Of a DNA stretch of 54,454 nt, positions 31,173-39,597 are shown piece after piece. The notes beneath the pieces are model-generated. The model ran no database searches. It was not told where the DNA came from and saw nothing but the letters and a program-made list of their open reading frames with translations. Within the stretch, counting starts at the first letter, position 1; the number at the start of each line of letters is the position of its first letter. The stretch covers positions 1 through 54,454 of the forward strand of contig JANXTA010000022.1 in NCBI GenBank assembly GCA_025356395.1, given 5' to 3'. This DNA is from Betaproteobacteria bacterium. GTDB lineage: Bacteria > Pseudomonadota > Gammaproteobacteria > Burkholderiales > Burkholderiaceae_D. The translations under genes and the position numbers were made by a program.

Positions 31173-32531
31173 ATGAGCCTGTACACCCAACTCCAGCAAC
31201 GCGCCGCCGAACAGCGCCCGATCCGCATCGGCCTGATCGGCGCCGGCAAGTTCGGCTCTATGTACCTCGCGCAGATTCCGCGCACGCCGGGCGTCCACCT
31301 GGTCGGCATCGCCGACCTGTCGCCGGACGCGGCGCGGACCAACCTCGCGCGCGTCGGCTGGGCCGATGCGCGCACGCGCGCCGCATCGCTGGACGCGGCC
31401 ATCAAGGACGGCACGACCTTCATCGGCGAGGACTGGCGCGCACTGGTCTCGCATCCTGCGATCGACGTCGTCGTCGAATGCACCGGCCATCCGATCGCGG
31501 CCGTCGACCATTGCCTCGAAGCCTTCGCGCACGGCAAGCACGTCGTCAACGTCACGGTCGAGGCCGACGCGTTCTGCGGCCCGCTGCTCGCGCGTCGGGC
31601 GGCCGAAGCCGGCGTGGTGTATTCGCTCGCGTTCGGCGACCAGCCGGCGCTGATCTGCGACCTCGTCGACTGGGCGCGTACCTGCGGCTTCCCGGTCGTC
31701 GCCGCTGGCCGTGGCCACAAGTGGCTGCCGCACTTCAGCGAGTCGACGCCCGACACGGTGTGGGGCAACTACGGGCTGACGCCGGAACAGGCGACGCGCG
31801 GCGGCCTGAATCCGAAAATGTTCAACAGCTTCCTGGACGGCTCGAAGCCGTCGATCGAATGCACCGCGGTCGCCAACGCGACCGGCCTCACGGTGCCGAG
31901 CAACGGGCTGCTATATCCACCGGCGAGCGTCGATGACATCCCCTTCGTCACGCGGCCGATCGCCGAGGGCGGCGTGCTCGAACGCAAGGGCATGGTCGAG
32001 GTGGTCTCGTCGCTCGAGGCCGATGGCCGCACCATCCCCTACGACATCCGCATGGGCGTGTGGGTCACGGTCGAAGGCGAGACCGAATACATCCGCAACT
32101 GCTTCGAGGAATACAACGCGCACACCGACCCGAGCGGGCGCTACTTCACGCTCTACAAGCGCTGGCACCTGATCGGCCTCGAAGTCGGCATGTCGGTGGC
32201 CAGCGTCGCGCTGCGCCGCGAGGCGACCGGTGTCGCGCAATGCTGGAACGCGGACGTCGTCGCGACCGCCAAGCGCGACCTCAAGCCGGGCGACGTGCTC
32301 GACGGCGAAGGCGGCTACACGGTGTGGGGCAAGCTGCTGCCGGCCGAGACGTCGATGCGCATCGGCGGGCTGCCGCTCGGCCTCGCGCACGACGTTAAGG
32401 TAGTGCGGCCGGTCGCGAAGGGCGCGAGCCTGTCGTGGGACGACGTGGCGATGGACGCGACGACACGCGCCTACGCGCTGCGACGCGAACTGGAGGGGTT
32501 GTTCGCGACGCCGGAGATGCGGGCCGCATGA
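31173..32531 (+). CDS. Gfo/Idh-type NAD(P)-dependent oxidoreductase with SAF domain
   Basis: A 452-residue protein. The Rossmann fold has GLIGAGKFGSMY at 20-31 and VVVECTGHP. The centre resembles homoserine-dehydrogenase-like proteins (GDQPALICDLVDWAR, GRGHKWLP). The C-terminal part (from about 375, WNADVVATAKRDLKPGDVLDGEGGY) is a SAF domain, which often makes such proteins appear as FlgA-like in databases. Family members act on sugar acids or polyols, and the substrate here is unknown. It lies between helicase and phosphoesterase genes with 54 and 24 base gaps, an unexpected metabolic passenger in a repair operon. Confidence 0.8.
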   Translation: MSLYTQLQQRAAEQRPIRIGLIGAGKFGSMYLAQIPRTPGVHLVGIADLSPDAARTNLARVGWADARTRAASLDAAIKDGTTFIGEDWRALVSHPAIDVVVECTGHPIAAVDHCLEAFAHGKHVVNVTVEADAFCGPLLARRAAEAGVVYSLAFGDQPALICDLVDWARTCGFPVVAAGRGHKWLPHFSESTPDTVWGNYGLTPEQATRGGLNPKMFNSFLDGSKPSIECTAVANATGLTVPSNGLLYPPASVDDIPFVTRPIAEGGVLERKGMVEVVSSLEADGRTIPYDIRMGVWVTVEGETEYIRNCFEEYNAHTDPSGRYFTLYKRWHLIGLEVGMSVASVALRREATGVAQCWNADVVATAKRDLKPGDVLDGEGGYTVWGKLLPAETSMRIGGLPLGLAHDVKVVRPVAKGASLSWDDVAMDATTRAYALRRELEGLFATPEMRAA

Positions 32532-32555
32532 AGTCGAGCAGTTAAGATCGCGCCG

Positions 32556-33242
32556 ATGCAGCAGACATTGATCGCAGGGCAGACCCTTCACCTCTTTCCC
32601 GAACGCGCCGCCTTCTGGGCCGAACGCCGGATGTTGCTGGTCGCCGATGCTCACTTCGGCAAGGCCGCCACGTTTCGCGCGCACGGCGTCCCGGTGCCGC
32701 ACGGCACGACGGCCGACAACCTGGCCCGACTCGATGCGCTGATCGGCCGCTGGGACGTCGAGCATGTGGTCTTCCTCGGCGACTTCCTGCATGCGCGCGA
32801 AGCACAGGCCGCGCAGACCATCGACGCATTGGCCGCATGGCGCCACGGGCATGCCCACGTCGCGATGACGCTGGTGCGCGGCAACCATGACTCGCGCGCC
32901 GGCGATCCCCCCGCGCATCTCGGGATCGACGTCGTCGACGAGTCGTGGACCGTCGGTCCGTTCTCGATGCGCCACCACCCCACGCCCTGCGACCGCGGCT
33001 ACGTACTCGCGGGGCACCTGCATCCCGGCTATCGACTGAGCGGTCGAGCCGGCGACGGCCTGCGACTGCCTTGCTTCTGGTTCGGTCACGAGGAAGGATC
33101 GCGGGTCGGCGTGCTACCGGCCTTCGGTGCGTTCACCGGCACATGGATCGTCGATGCTCTGCCAGACGACCGCCTGTTCATCGTCGCACCTGGCGCGGTG
33201 CATGCCCTTCATCGCGCCGTCGTGGCGACCCCGCTCGCTTGA
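32556..33242 (+). CDS. pdeM: Ligase-associated DNA damage response endonuclease PdeM
   Basis: A 228-residue calcineurin-fold phosphoesterase with all metal motifs: DAHFGK (31-36), GDFLH (75-79), GNHD (109-112) and GHLHPG (153-158). It is the MPE component of the Lhr/Exo/ligase cluster, a manganese-dependent DNA nuclease in characterised homologues. The length is normal. The stop overlaps the TTG start of the following S4-domain gene. Confidence 0.9.
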   Translation: MQQTLIAGQTLHLFPERAAFWAERRMLLVADAHFGKAATFRAHGVPVPHGTTADNLARLDALIGRWDVEHVVFLGDFLHAREAQAAQTIDALAAWRHGHAHVAMTLVRGNHDSRAGDPPAHLGIDVVDESWTVGPFSMRHHPTPCDRGYVLAGHLHPGYRLSGRAGDGLRLPCFWFGHEEGSRVGVLPAFGAFTGTWIVDALPDDRLFIVAPGAVHALHRAVVATPLA

Positions 33243-33670
33243 GCGCGCGCAAGTCCACCGACTCGGGCGCCGGCGGCACGGTCCGTCTCGACAAGTGGCT
33301 GTGGGCCGCGCGTTTCTATCGCACGCGCAGCGCGGCGGCCGATGCGATCGACGTCGGTCAGGTGCGCGTCGACGAGCAGCGCGTCAAGCCGGCGAAGTCG
33401 CTGCACGTCGGCGACATGATCATGATCCGCGTCGGCGGGATCGAACGCGAGGTGCGGGTCGCGATCCTCGACGACGTGCGAGTCGCAGCGCCGCTCGCGC
33501 AGGCACGCTACGCGGAGACCGAGGTCAGCCTCGCGGCACGCGCGGCGGCCGAGGCTCGACGAAGGCTCGAGCGAGAGCCGGCCGACACGCGCAAGGGTCG
33601 GCCGACGAAACGCGACCGGCGCGAGTTGGCAACCTTCGTGGCTTCGGAACGGGATGACGACGGGTTCTGA
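33239..33670 (+). CDS. S4-domain RNA-binding protein (Hsp15-like)
   Basis: A 143-residue protein with the Hsp15 core VRLDKWLWAARFYRTRSAAADAI and VDEQRVKPAKSLHVGD, followed by a basic C-terminal tail (RKGRPTKRDRRELATFV). Hsp15 binds free 50S subunits carrying a nascent chain. The start is taken as TTG at 33239, overlapping the pdeM stop in TTGA. No ATG is available before the core, and the long upstream frame is antisense-like noise. It is probably cotranscribed with pdeM. Confidence 0.85.
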   Translation: MSARKSTDSGAGGTVRLDKWLWAARFYRTRSAAADAIDVGQVRVDEQRVKPAKSLHVGDMIMIRVGGIEREVRVAILDDVRVAAPLAQARYAETEVSLAARAAAEARRRLEREPADTRKGRPTKRDRRELATFVASERDDDGF

Positions 33671-33778
33671 CCGTTCGTCGACGATCGAAGACAACACCAC
33701 ACACGCGCGACTGAAAGCCTCACCGCTCCTTGTTTCGACAATTTCGCGCATTTCGATTATTCGTGACAGCACTACAGA

Positions 33779-34348
33779 ATGAAGACGATCAAGAAAAGTT
33801 CTCCCGGCCGCGCGGCCTCATTTCGCGTTGCGCAGGTCGCGCAAGCGGTTCCGCCGACGAAGCGTGCTGTAGCGCTCTCGACCCGCTTGAATGTCCGAGA
33901 ACCCGAACCCGTCGTCTCGCAGCCGCATTCAAAACAGGACCAAGGGCCGCGCTGGAATTTTCTGACGCCACAGTTCGGATTGGCCGTCGAGCATCCTGAC
34001 GGCGTCCTCGATCCGGTCGATGCGCGGACGCTGATCCGCCAGTTCAGACAGGTACTCGGCGCGGACCGAGTCAAGGTGCTGCCCGACGGCATCCTGATCG
34101 AAACCGTGACGAGCGGCGGGATCGACCAGCCGCTGACCACCCAGCAGGCCGCCGACGTGGTGGGCGTCTCCCGTCCCTTTCTCGCTAAGCAGATCGATCA
34201 AGGGACGATTCCGCTCTTCAACCTGGTCGGCAACCAGCGCCGAGTGCTACGCAAGAACGTGATGGCCTGGCGTGCGCGCATGCAGGCCGGGCGGACAACG
34301 GCGCTCACGGATCTCGACGCCCTGCTGGACGACGAGATGTTCGGCTAG
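33779..34348 (+). CDS. Excisionase-like HTH protein, probable antitoxin
   Basis: A 189-residue protein. After a basic, disordered N-terminus (1-55), the C-terminal half has a MerR/excisionase-type helix-turn-helix: LTTQQAADVVGVSRPFLAKQ, then GTIPLFNLVGNQRRVLRKNV. This DNA-binding module is common in antitoxins that precede PIN-domain toxins, and such a gene follows after 3 bases. It is presumed to repress its own promoter and neutralise the toxin. The last residues (LDALLDDEMFG) could be the toxin-binding tail. Family level is by motif only. Confidence 0.7.
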   Translation: MKTIKKSSPGRAASFRVAQVAQAVPPTKRAVALSTRLNVREPEPVVSQPHSKQDQGPRWNFLTPQFGLAVEHPDGVLDPVDARTLIRQFRQVLGADRVKVLPDGILIETVTSGGIDQPLTTQQAADVVGVSRPFLAKQIDQGTIPLFNLVGNQRRVLRKNVMAWRARMQAGRTTALTDLDALLDDEMFG

Positions 34349-34351
34349 CAA

Positions 34352-34822
34352 GTGTCGATTCCGGTCGTTGCCGATGCGGATAAGCTGTTCGGCGCAGCGA
34401 CCCGTGGCCTCCTGCTTCATCTGGATGTCGCCAAGGTCATCCATCCCCATTGGAGCCCGCTGATTCTCGACGAGATGAGCCGCGCGCCGGTGAAGACGGG
34501 ACGAAAGCCCGATATCGCCTCGCCGCATGTGCTGGAGGCCGTCATGGCGCGAGGCTATCCGATGGCCGACATCGACCTGGTCACGGTGCAGGCGCAGTTC
34601 AGAGCGATCTTTGCCGGAACCAGATCGGCCGAGGACATGCATGTGTCCGCGTGTGCGCGTGCAGTGGTCGCCGAGGCCTTCTATTCCGCTCCGCTCGTGG
34701 TGGCGCTGGTCACGAAGAACCTGAGCGATTACGATTTAGCGAAGCTACAGGCGGTCGATGTACGGGTCTCGCACCTCGACGCGGCGCCCCCCGTCCACCC
34801 GAGAGACTCCTCGACAAGTTGA
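34352..34822 (+). CDS. PIN-domain protein, probable toxin nuclease
   Basis: A 156-residue PIN-like protein. The first strand, IPVVADADKLFGAATRGLLLHL, carries the leading acidic residue. ILDEMSRAPV supplies the conserved Glu, SAEDMHVSACARAV the Asp of the third motif, and VALVTKNLSDYDL the last, in the expected order. The start is GTG at 34352, three bases after the HTH gene stop, so the two form a toxin-antitoxin-like pair. RNA cleavage is inferred from the family. The C-terminus (PPVHPRDSSTS) is not typical. The 166 bases that follow show nothing. Confidence 0.7.
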   Translation: MSIPVVADADKLFGAATRGLLLHLDVAKVIHPHWSPLILDEMSRAPVKTGRKPDIASPHVLEAVMARGYPMADIDLVTVQAQFRAIFAGTRSAEDMHVSACARAVVAEAFYSAPLVVALVTKNLSDYDLAKLQAVDVRVSHLDAAPPVHPRDSSTS

Positions 34823-34988
34823 GTGCCGATAGCCAGGTCAAGACCGCAACGGCGATGCGCCTCGCCTTCGAGATGCGGCTCGTCGAGCTTTGCATCCCGA
34901 CGGGCGCGTGAAAACTCGATCTGCCGCATATCGTCCCGATTCCCATCCACGGAATCTTCGCCACCCGTGCCTCGTCCACGCCAGCTGC

Positions 34989-35720
34989 TCAGCTGACGAG
35001 TAACGGCAACACTTCCCCCGCGCGACCTCGAAGCACTACCTCCGCAATGTCATCGAGCCGCGTCGCCTCGGGACCGATCACCACGATCGAGGCGCCGGCC
35101 GATCGGGCCAACGCAGGCAAGCCCGCAGCGGGATGGACCAGTCCCGACGTGCCGATCACGAGGCACACGTCTGCCGCGCGACAGGCGGCCTCGGCACGGG
35201 CCCATGCGACCTCCGACAGCCTCTCGCCGAACCACACGACATCGGGACGCGCATGCGCGTCGCAGCGCGGGCAATGCGGCGGGACTCCCGGATCAACCGC
35301 TTCGAGCGCATCGACATCACCACGCCAGCCGCATCCGGCGAAGCAGCGGGCACGGACGATGTTGCCGTGCAGTTCGATGGGGTCTTTCGCGCCGGCCCGT
35401 GCGTGGAGCCCGTCCACGTTCTGCGTGACGACCGTGGTGTCCACGCGTGACTGCAGGCGCGTGATGGCGTGATACGCGGCGTTCGGTTCGCACTGCCGGA
35501 TCGCCGCGCGCCGCGATGCGTACCAGCGCCACACCAGCGACGGGTCGGCCGTGAAGCCGGCCTCTGTCGCGAGGCTCTCGGCTTCGTAGTTCGACCACAG
35601 CCCGGTGAGCGCGTCACGAAAGGTCGGGATGCCGCTCTCGGCGGACACACCCGCGCCGGTGAAGACGACGACCTTCGACGCACCGTGCAGCAGCTCGCGG
35701 ACGCGATCGATGTCCGCCAT
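34989..35720 (-). CDS. cobB: NAD-dependent protein deacylase, SIR2 class III
   Basis: A 243-residue sirtuin. NAD-binding motif GAGVSAESGIPTFRD at 22-36, TQNVDGLH at 99-106, catalytic His118 in ELHGN and zinc cysteines C126, C130, C150, C153. Tyr67 and Arg70 (WYASRRA) match the pair that selects negatively charged acyl groups, so desuccinylase/demalonylase activity is likely besides deacetylation. The start codon shares a base with the stop of the upstream transporter gene, so they are coupled. Confidence 0.93.
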   Translation of the reverse strand: MADIDRVRELLHGASKVVVFTGAGVSAESGIPTFRDALTGLWSNYEAESLATEAGFTADPSLVWRWYASRRAAIRQCEPNAAYHAITRLQSRVDTTVVTQNVDGLHARAGAKDPIELHGNIVRARCFAGCGWRGDVDALEAVDPGVPPHCPRCDAHARPDVVWFGERLSEVAWARAEAACRAADVCLVIGTSGLVHPAAGLPALARSAGASIVVIGPEATRLDDIAEVVLRGRAGEVLPLLVS

Positions 35721-36988
35721 CAGGCCGGCATCAGCAGTCGCGCAGCCAGCGCGAGGATCAAAGCCGGGAACATCACGACCGCACCCCGCCGCAGGAAGCG
35801 CCAGAAGCCCACGTCCACGCCCTCACGGCGGATTGCGGTCAGCCACAGGATGGTGGCAAGCGATCCGGTCACCGACAGGTTCGGACCCAGGTCGACGCCG
35901 ATCAGCAACGCGTCCACCACTTGCTGAGGCGGATGCACGAGCTGGATCGTCGAGCTCGCGATCAGACCGGCCGGCAGGTTGTTCATGAGGTTCGAGACGA
36001 CCGCGATCAGCACGCCCGACGACCACGCCGTGGCTTGCGGCGAGGCGCTCACCGAGCGCGTCAGCAGTTTCCCGAGCTCCGCGATCACGCCGGTCGCGAC
36101 GAGCGCCTCGACCAGTACGAAGAGGCCGGCGACCAGCGGCAGCACGGCCCACGACACGCCCTTGACGGTCTCCCACGGCGACGTGCGCGACGCGACCAGC
36201 ACGATCACCGTCGTGACGATCCCCATGATTGCGGTGGGCAGCCCGAGCTGCATGTCGCGCGCCGACACGACCATCAACACGACCGCGGTCAGCACGAGGC
36301 CGGCCATCGCGGTCCATGCACCCTTCGACAGTTCGGGGGTGGCGATGCCGCTCTCGCAGGTGGCCTCGAGGCTCCGGCCCTCGGTGAAGCGCAGCGCGAG
36401 ATAGGTCGCGACGATCGCCGCCAGCGACGGCAGCGCGAAGCTCGCGAGCCACACGCCAAGCGCCGGCGTCCTGTCGCCGTACAACACGATGTTGGCCGGG
36501 TTCGAGATCGGCAGGACGAAGCTTGCCGCGTTGGCGATGAAGGCGCAGATGAAGAGGTAGGGCAGCGGCTCGACCTTCGCCTTGCGCGTGGCCGCATAGA
36601 CCGCGGGCGTCAGCACGACCGCGGCCGCGTCGTTCGACAGGAAGGCCGTGACGACGATGCCGACGCCGTAGATCAACAGGAACAAGCGCTGCGGAGAACG
36701 GTCGGCCCGATTGACGGCCACTGCCGCCACCCAGTCGAACAGGCCTTCGCGCCGAGCGACCTCGGAGAGCAACATCATCCCGATCAGGAACAGGTAGACG
36801 TCGGTGCCCTTGCCCACGGCCTCGAACGCCTTGCCGATCGGCAGCAGGCCCGCGACCACCAGCACGACGGCGCCCAGCACCGCCCACACGGCCTCGGGCA
36901 GCTTGAAGGGTCGGACGATGACGCCCGCGGTGGCCAGCGCGGCGATCGACCAGGTGGCGAGATGCGTGTGCTGCGGCGCGACGATCAT
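35720..36988 (-). CDS. ArsB/SLC13-type membrane transporter
   Basis: A 422-residue polytopic protein with about 11-12 hydrophobic segments. Characteristic motifs are GTDVYLFLIGMMLLSE, the ion-transporter signature FLSNDAAAVVLTPAVYA, NAASFVLPISNPANIVLYG, and VVSNLMNNLPAGLIA in the second repeat. The two pseudo-symmetric SND/MNN hairpins define the ion transporter superfamily, and the best general match is the arsenite antiporter ArsB group. No arsR, arsC or arsH lies nearby, so an arsenic role is uncertain. It is followed by cobB with a one-base overlap. Confidence 0.85.
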   Translation of the reverse strand: MIVAPQHTHLATWSIAALATAGVIVRPFKLPEAVWAVLGAVVLVVAGLLPIGKAFEAVGKGTDVYLFLIGMMLLSEVARREGLFDWVAAVAVNRADRSPQRLFLLIYGVGIVVTAFLSNDAAAVVLTPAVYAATRKAKVEPLPYLFICAFIANAASFVLPISNPANIVLYGDRTPALGVWLASFALPSLAAIVATYLALRFTEGRSLEATCESGIATPELSKGAWTAMAGLVLTAVVLMVVSARDMQLGLPTAIMGIVTTVIVLVASRTSPWETVKGVSWAVLPLVAGLFVLVEALVATGVIAELGKLLTRSVSASPQATAWSSGVLIAVVSNLMNNLPAGLIASSTIQLVHPPQQVVDALLIGVDLGPNLSVTGSLATILWLTAIRREGVDVGFWRFLRRGAVVMFPALILALAARLLMPA

Positions 36989-37066
36989 GACTTGCAGGTC
37001 CGGCTCTTCATGCGATTCGGGTGGGGAGGGTGGATCGACGAAAAAGGGTAACGCATGGCGTGGCGT

Positions 37067-37969
37067 TCACCAGCCCTTGCCGTTGGCGTTGCGGCCGAGC
37101 TTCGTGCCGAGCAGCTCGTGTTCGGGCCACGCGCCGACCGAGTGGCGATCCTCGACGTGCGCGTGGAGCGTTCGCGGATCGACTGCGGTACGCACGCGGA
37201 TCGCGTCGCGACCACTCGCGCCATCGGAAGCCAGTGCCTCGACCTCGACTGCATGCATGCCGTCGACCAGGGCCGCGACCGACACCACGTCCTTGCCGAA
37301 GACCAGCGCACGAACGACGATGGACTTCGACGGTTCGAGCACCATCCCCTCGATGGTCAATCGCTCGTCGGCAGGCGACGTGATCAGCACCCATGGCCAC
37401 GGCGACCCCAGCGTCTTGAAGCGCCAACTCGACGCGTCGCCGTCGACCGCCGCGATCGCGAAGCCGGCCTCACCCTCCTCGACCTGGCCGGTCGAACGGG
37501 TCGCCGAATAGATCACGGCGCCGTCGTTGATCAGCTCGTTGTAGTGCGTGTGGCCGGTGTCGACGAAGGCCACGTGCGCGTCGGCGAACAGCCGGCCGAT
37601 CTCGCGCGCGCCCTCGTGCAGGTTGCCGGGCAACGCGTGCATGAAGACCAGGGGGTGCGGCTCGGACGTGAGCCGTGCGGCGTCGAGCTGCTCGCGCAGC
37701 CAGACCGTCTGCACATCACTGAGGCGGAAGTCCGGGCCGCCCGAGCCCGCGCAGACGATGTCGAGGAACAGCGCCCGTCGACCGGCGATGCGGATCGATG
37801 CGGGCAACCGCTCGCCGGGGAGGAACGCGAAGTCGAGTGCGTCCTCGGGGACGTGGTCGCATACCGTCTCGACGATGCGCGTCAGTGTGTGGAGGCTTTC
37901 CCAACGGTCCTCGTCGGACGCGTGCAGGTCGCCGATGTGGAGCCAGCTGACGAAGGGGTTCGAAGTCAT
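37067..37969 (-). CDS. Metallophosphoesterase with catalytic-centre deletion
   Basis: A 300-residue open frame. It begins like a calcineurin-fold phosphoesterase (VSWLHIGDLHAS, first Asp/His pair) and ends like one (VDTGHTHYNELINDG). The middle jumps from DFAFLPG directly to ERLPASIRIAGRRALFLDI, so the GDxxD and GNH(D/E) metal motifs with their intervening segment, roughly 50 residues, are missing while the frame stays open. Catalysis should be lost. It overlaps the end of a decayed MFS gene by four bases. The C-terminal 90 residues (EPSKSIVVRALVFGKD...) form a separate beta domain. Confidence 0.7.
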   Translation of the reverse strand: MTSNPFVSWLHIGDLHASDEDRWESLHTLTRIVETVCDHVPEDALDFAFLPGERLPASIRIAGRRALFLDIVCAGSGGPDFRLSDVQTVWLREQLDAARLTSEPHPLVFMHALPGNLHEGAREIGRLFADAHVAFVDTGHTHYNELINDGAVIYSATRSTGQVEEGEAGFAIAAVDGDASSWRFKTLGSPWPWVLITSPADERLTIEGMVLEPSKSIVVRALVFGKDVVSVAALVDGMHAVEVEALASDGASGRDAIRVRTAVDPRTLHAHVEDRHSVGAWPEHELLGTKLGRNANGKGW

Positions 37970-39205
37970 GGATGTCCTTGCTGCTTTTCGCGAGTCATCC
38001 CGCGCGTCTCCGGCATGAAGGCCGCGAAGACGACGAAGCTGACCGCGGCGATGCAGGCCAGCACGAGGAAGGTCGGCGTCATGCCGAAGCGCGTCGCGAG
38101 GAAGCCCGACATGGCGTTGCTCAGGAAGGTGCCAAGTCCCTCGGCCGTCGCGACCGCGCCCTGCGCGGCGTTGAAGCGACCCGTGCCTTTGGTCAGGTCC
38201 GCGAAGATCAGCACGGCCACGACGCCGATCACGCCGGCCCCGAGGCCGTCCATGCATTGCACGGCGATCAACGCCGCGGGTTGGTCGCTCAACGTGTAGA
38301 GCACGCCGCGCAACGTGCGCATCGCGAACGCGAAGAGGAAGAGGGGCTTGCGGCCGATCTTCGCAGCGAGCCGGCCGCTCAGCGCCGCAACGACGAACAC
38401 GACCTGCGACGCGAGCATGTAGCCCGCGGTGTACAGCACCGCGCGTTGGGCGCCCTGGTCCGCGCCGAGCATCCGCGTCACCACCGCCGCGTTGGCGAAA
38501 TGGAATATCACCGCGCAGACCAGGAAGACCAGTACGGCGCGCTGCTTCGCGAGCTCCCTGAAGGTCGCGAGCAGATCGCGTATCGAGGCGCCGAAGCCCT
38601 GGGCATCGTTGCCTGACGGCCCGCGTCCTCGCCATCGGCGCCACGGGCGAGGTCGTAGTCGATGTGCTCGGGCCGGATGCATTTGAGGAAGAGCCGCGAG
38701 ACGGCGCACAGTCCCACCACGAGAAAGAACATCCACTGCAGGCCGATGTAGAAACCGATCGCACCGATGGCCAGCGCGGCAAACACGTTCCCCGCCGCGT
38801 TGAAGGCCTGGTTGGTGCCACCTGCGCGTCCATGCGCTGGCGGCCGACGAAGTCGAGTGCCATCGCGGCCGGGGTCGCCGGAAAGATCGCGCCGGCCACA
38901 CCGATCAGCACCTGTCCCGCGGACACGATGCCGATCGCGATCAGGGCACGTTTCTGCCGCATGCAGTCGATCAGCGCACCGGCCAGCGTCTGCGCGATCA
39001 CCTGCGCGATGTTGCCGAACGCGAGCGCGGTGCCGATCTGCCCGGTGCTTCAGTGCGCGGACGACAGCAGGAACAGGGCGACATAGGGCCCCATGCCGTT
39101 CTGCACGTCGGCGATCGAGAAGTTGAGCGCCTTGAGCCAGCCGACGCTGCTCGCATGCGCGGTTCCGTCCTTCGACGCGGACAGGCGATGGTCGTCGACG
39201 GTCAT
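37966..39205 (-). pseudogene. MFS transporter pseudogene
   Basis: A major-facilitator gene readable only by joining three frames. From the ATG at 39205 the product runs to PYVALFLLSSAH, then meets a TGA at 39052-39050 where relatives would have Trp before STGQIG. It continues to LDFVGRQRMDAQ, shifts frame near 38820-38835 to GTNQAFNAAGNVFAALAIG, and shifts again near 38605-38640 to GFGASIRDLLATFREL. It then stays open to the end (MPETRGMTREKQQGHP). Hydrophobic segments are otherwise preserved, so decay is recent. Three separate lesions make sequencing error unlikely as the full explanation. Confidence 0.85.
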
Positions 39206-39220
39206 GGCGACCTCCGGCAA

Positions 39221-39388
39221 TCAGCGGGTCGGGGCCGCTGGCGGGATCGGGGGTGCCGGTGGGTTCGGCGCCGACAGCGACGGATCGGCTGGCGGCAAGG
39301 GTGGTGCCGGTGGGATGGCCTGGGCATGGACGGCACCCGCCAGGAAGAAGGCGGTGCCGGCGAGCGCGGACGCGAGGGTTCGGCGCAC
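39221..39388 (-). CDS. Possible small proline-rich exported protein
   Basis: A 55-codon frame starting with GTG: MRRTLASALAGTAFFLAGAV is a good signal peptide with cleavage after HAQA. The mature part is almost only Pro, Ala and Ser (PPAPPLPPADPSLSAPNPP). An in-frame TAG lies 11 codons upstream, and there is no clear ribosome site. It may be a real lead gene of the decayed MFS transcript or the remnant of a longer exported protein. Low certainty. Confidence 0.3.
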   Translation of the reverse strand: MRRTLASALAGTAFFLAGAVHAQAIPPAPPLPPADPSLSAPNPPAPPIPPAAPTR

Positions 39389-39416
39389 GAAGGAGGCTTG
39401 CGAATCGAGCTATGTC

Positions 39417-39464
39417 ATGAAGGTCTGGCGCCGAGGCGCGTGGGTGGGTGGTCCAGACCTTCAT
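39417..39464. repeat. Perfect 12-bp inverted repeat with 24-base spacer
   Basis: ATGAAGGTCTGG at 39417-39428 is repeated in inverse as CCAGACCTTCAT at 39453-39464. The spacer has a smaller GCGCC/GGCGC repeat, then Gly-codon-like GTGGGTG. There is no T-run. It sits at the upstream edge of the decaying MFS locus and could be an operator, a terminator or the footprint of an excised element. Confidence 0.7.
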
Positions 39465-39544
39465 CGCGGGATCCGTGCCAGCCGCGCTTCCACCCGCGTT
39501 CTTGCGTGAGAAACGCGATCCCAGCCCTTCTCGGCGCTTCATTC

Positions 39545-39587
39545 GCTGTCCGGAGTAGAGACGTCCGGCGTCGTGAAAACGGACAGC
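39545..39587 (-). terminator. Inverted repeat downstream of the flavoprotein operon
   Basis: The pair GCTGTCCG/CGGACAGC (39545-39552 with 39580-39587) begins about 10 bases after the stop of the flavoprotein gene on the minus strand. It has no T-run, so a role as terminator is tentative. Confidence 0.4.
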
Positions 39588-39597
39588 CGATCCGGCT

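Noticed and set aside
34823-34988. Small minus-strand frame overlapping the PIN gene end
   Set aside because: No ribosome site, composition is that of an antisense shadow, and most of it lies inside the PIN coding sequence.
36000-36988. Arsenic resistance operon
   Set aside because: The transporter is ArsB-like but no arsR, arsC, arsH or acr3 lies nearby, so the substrate is left open.
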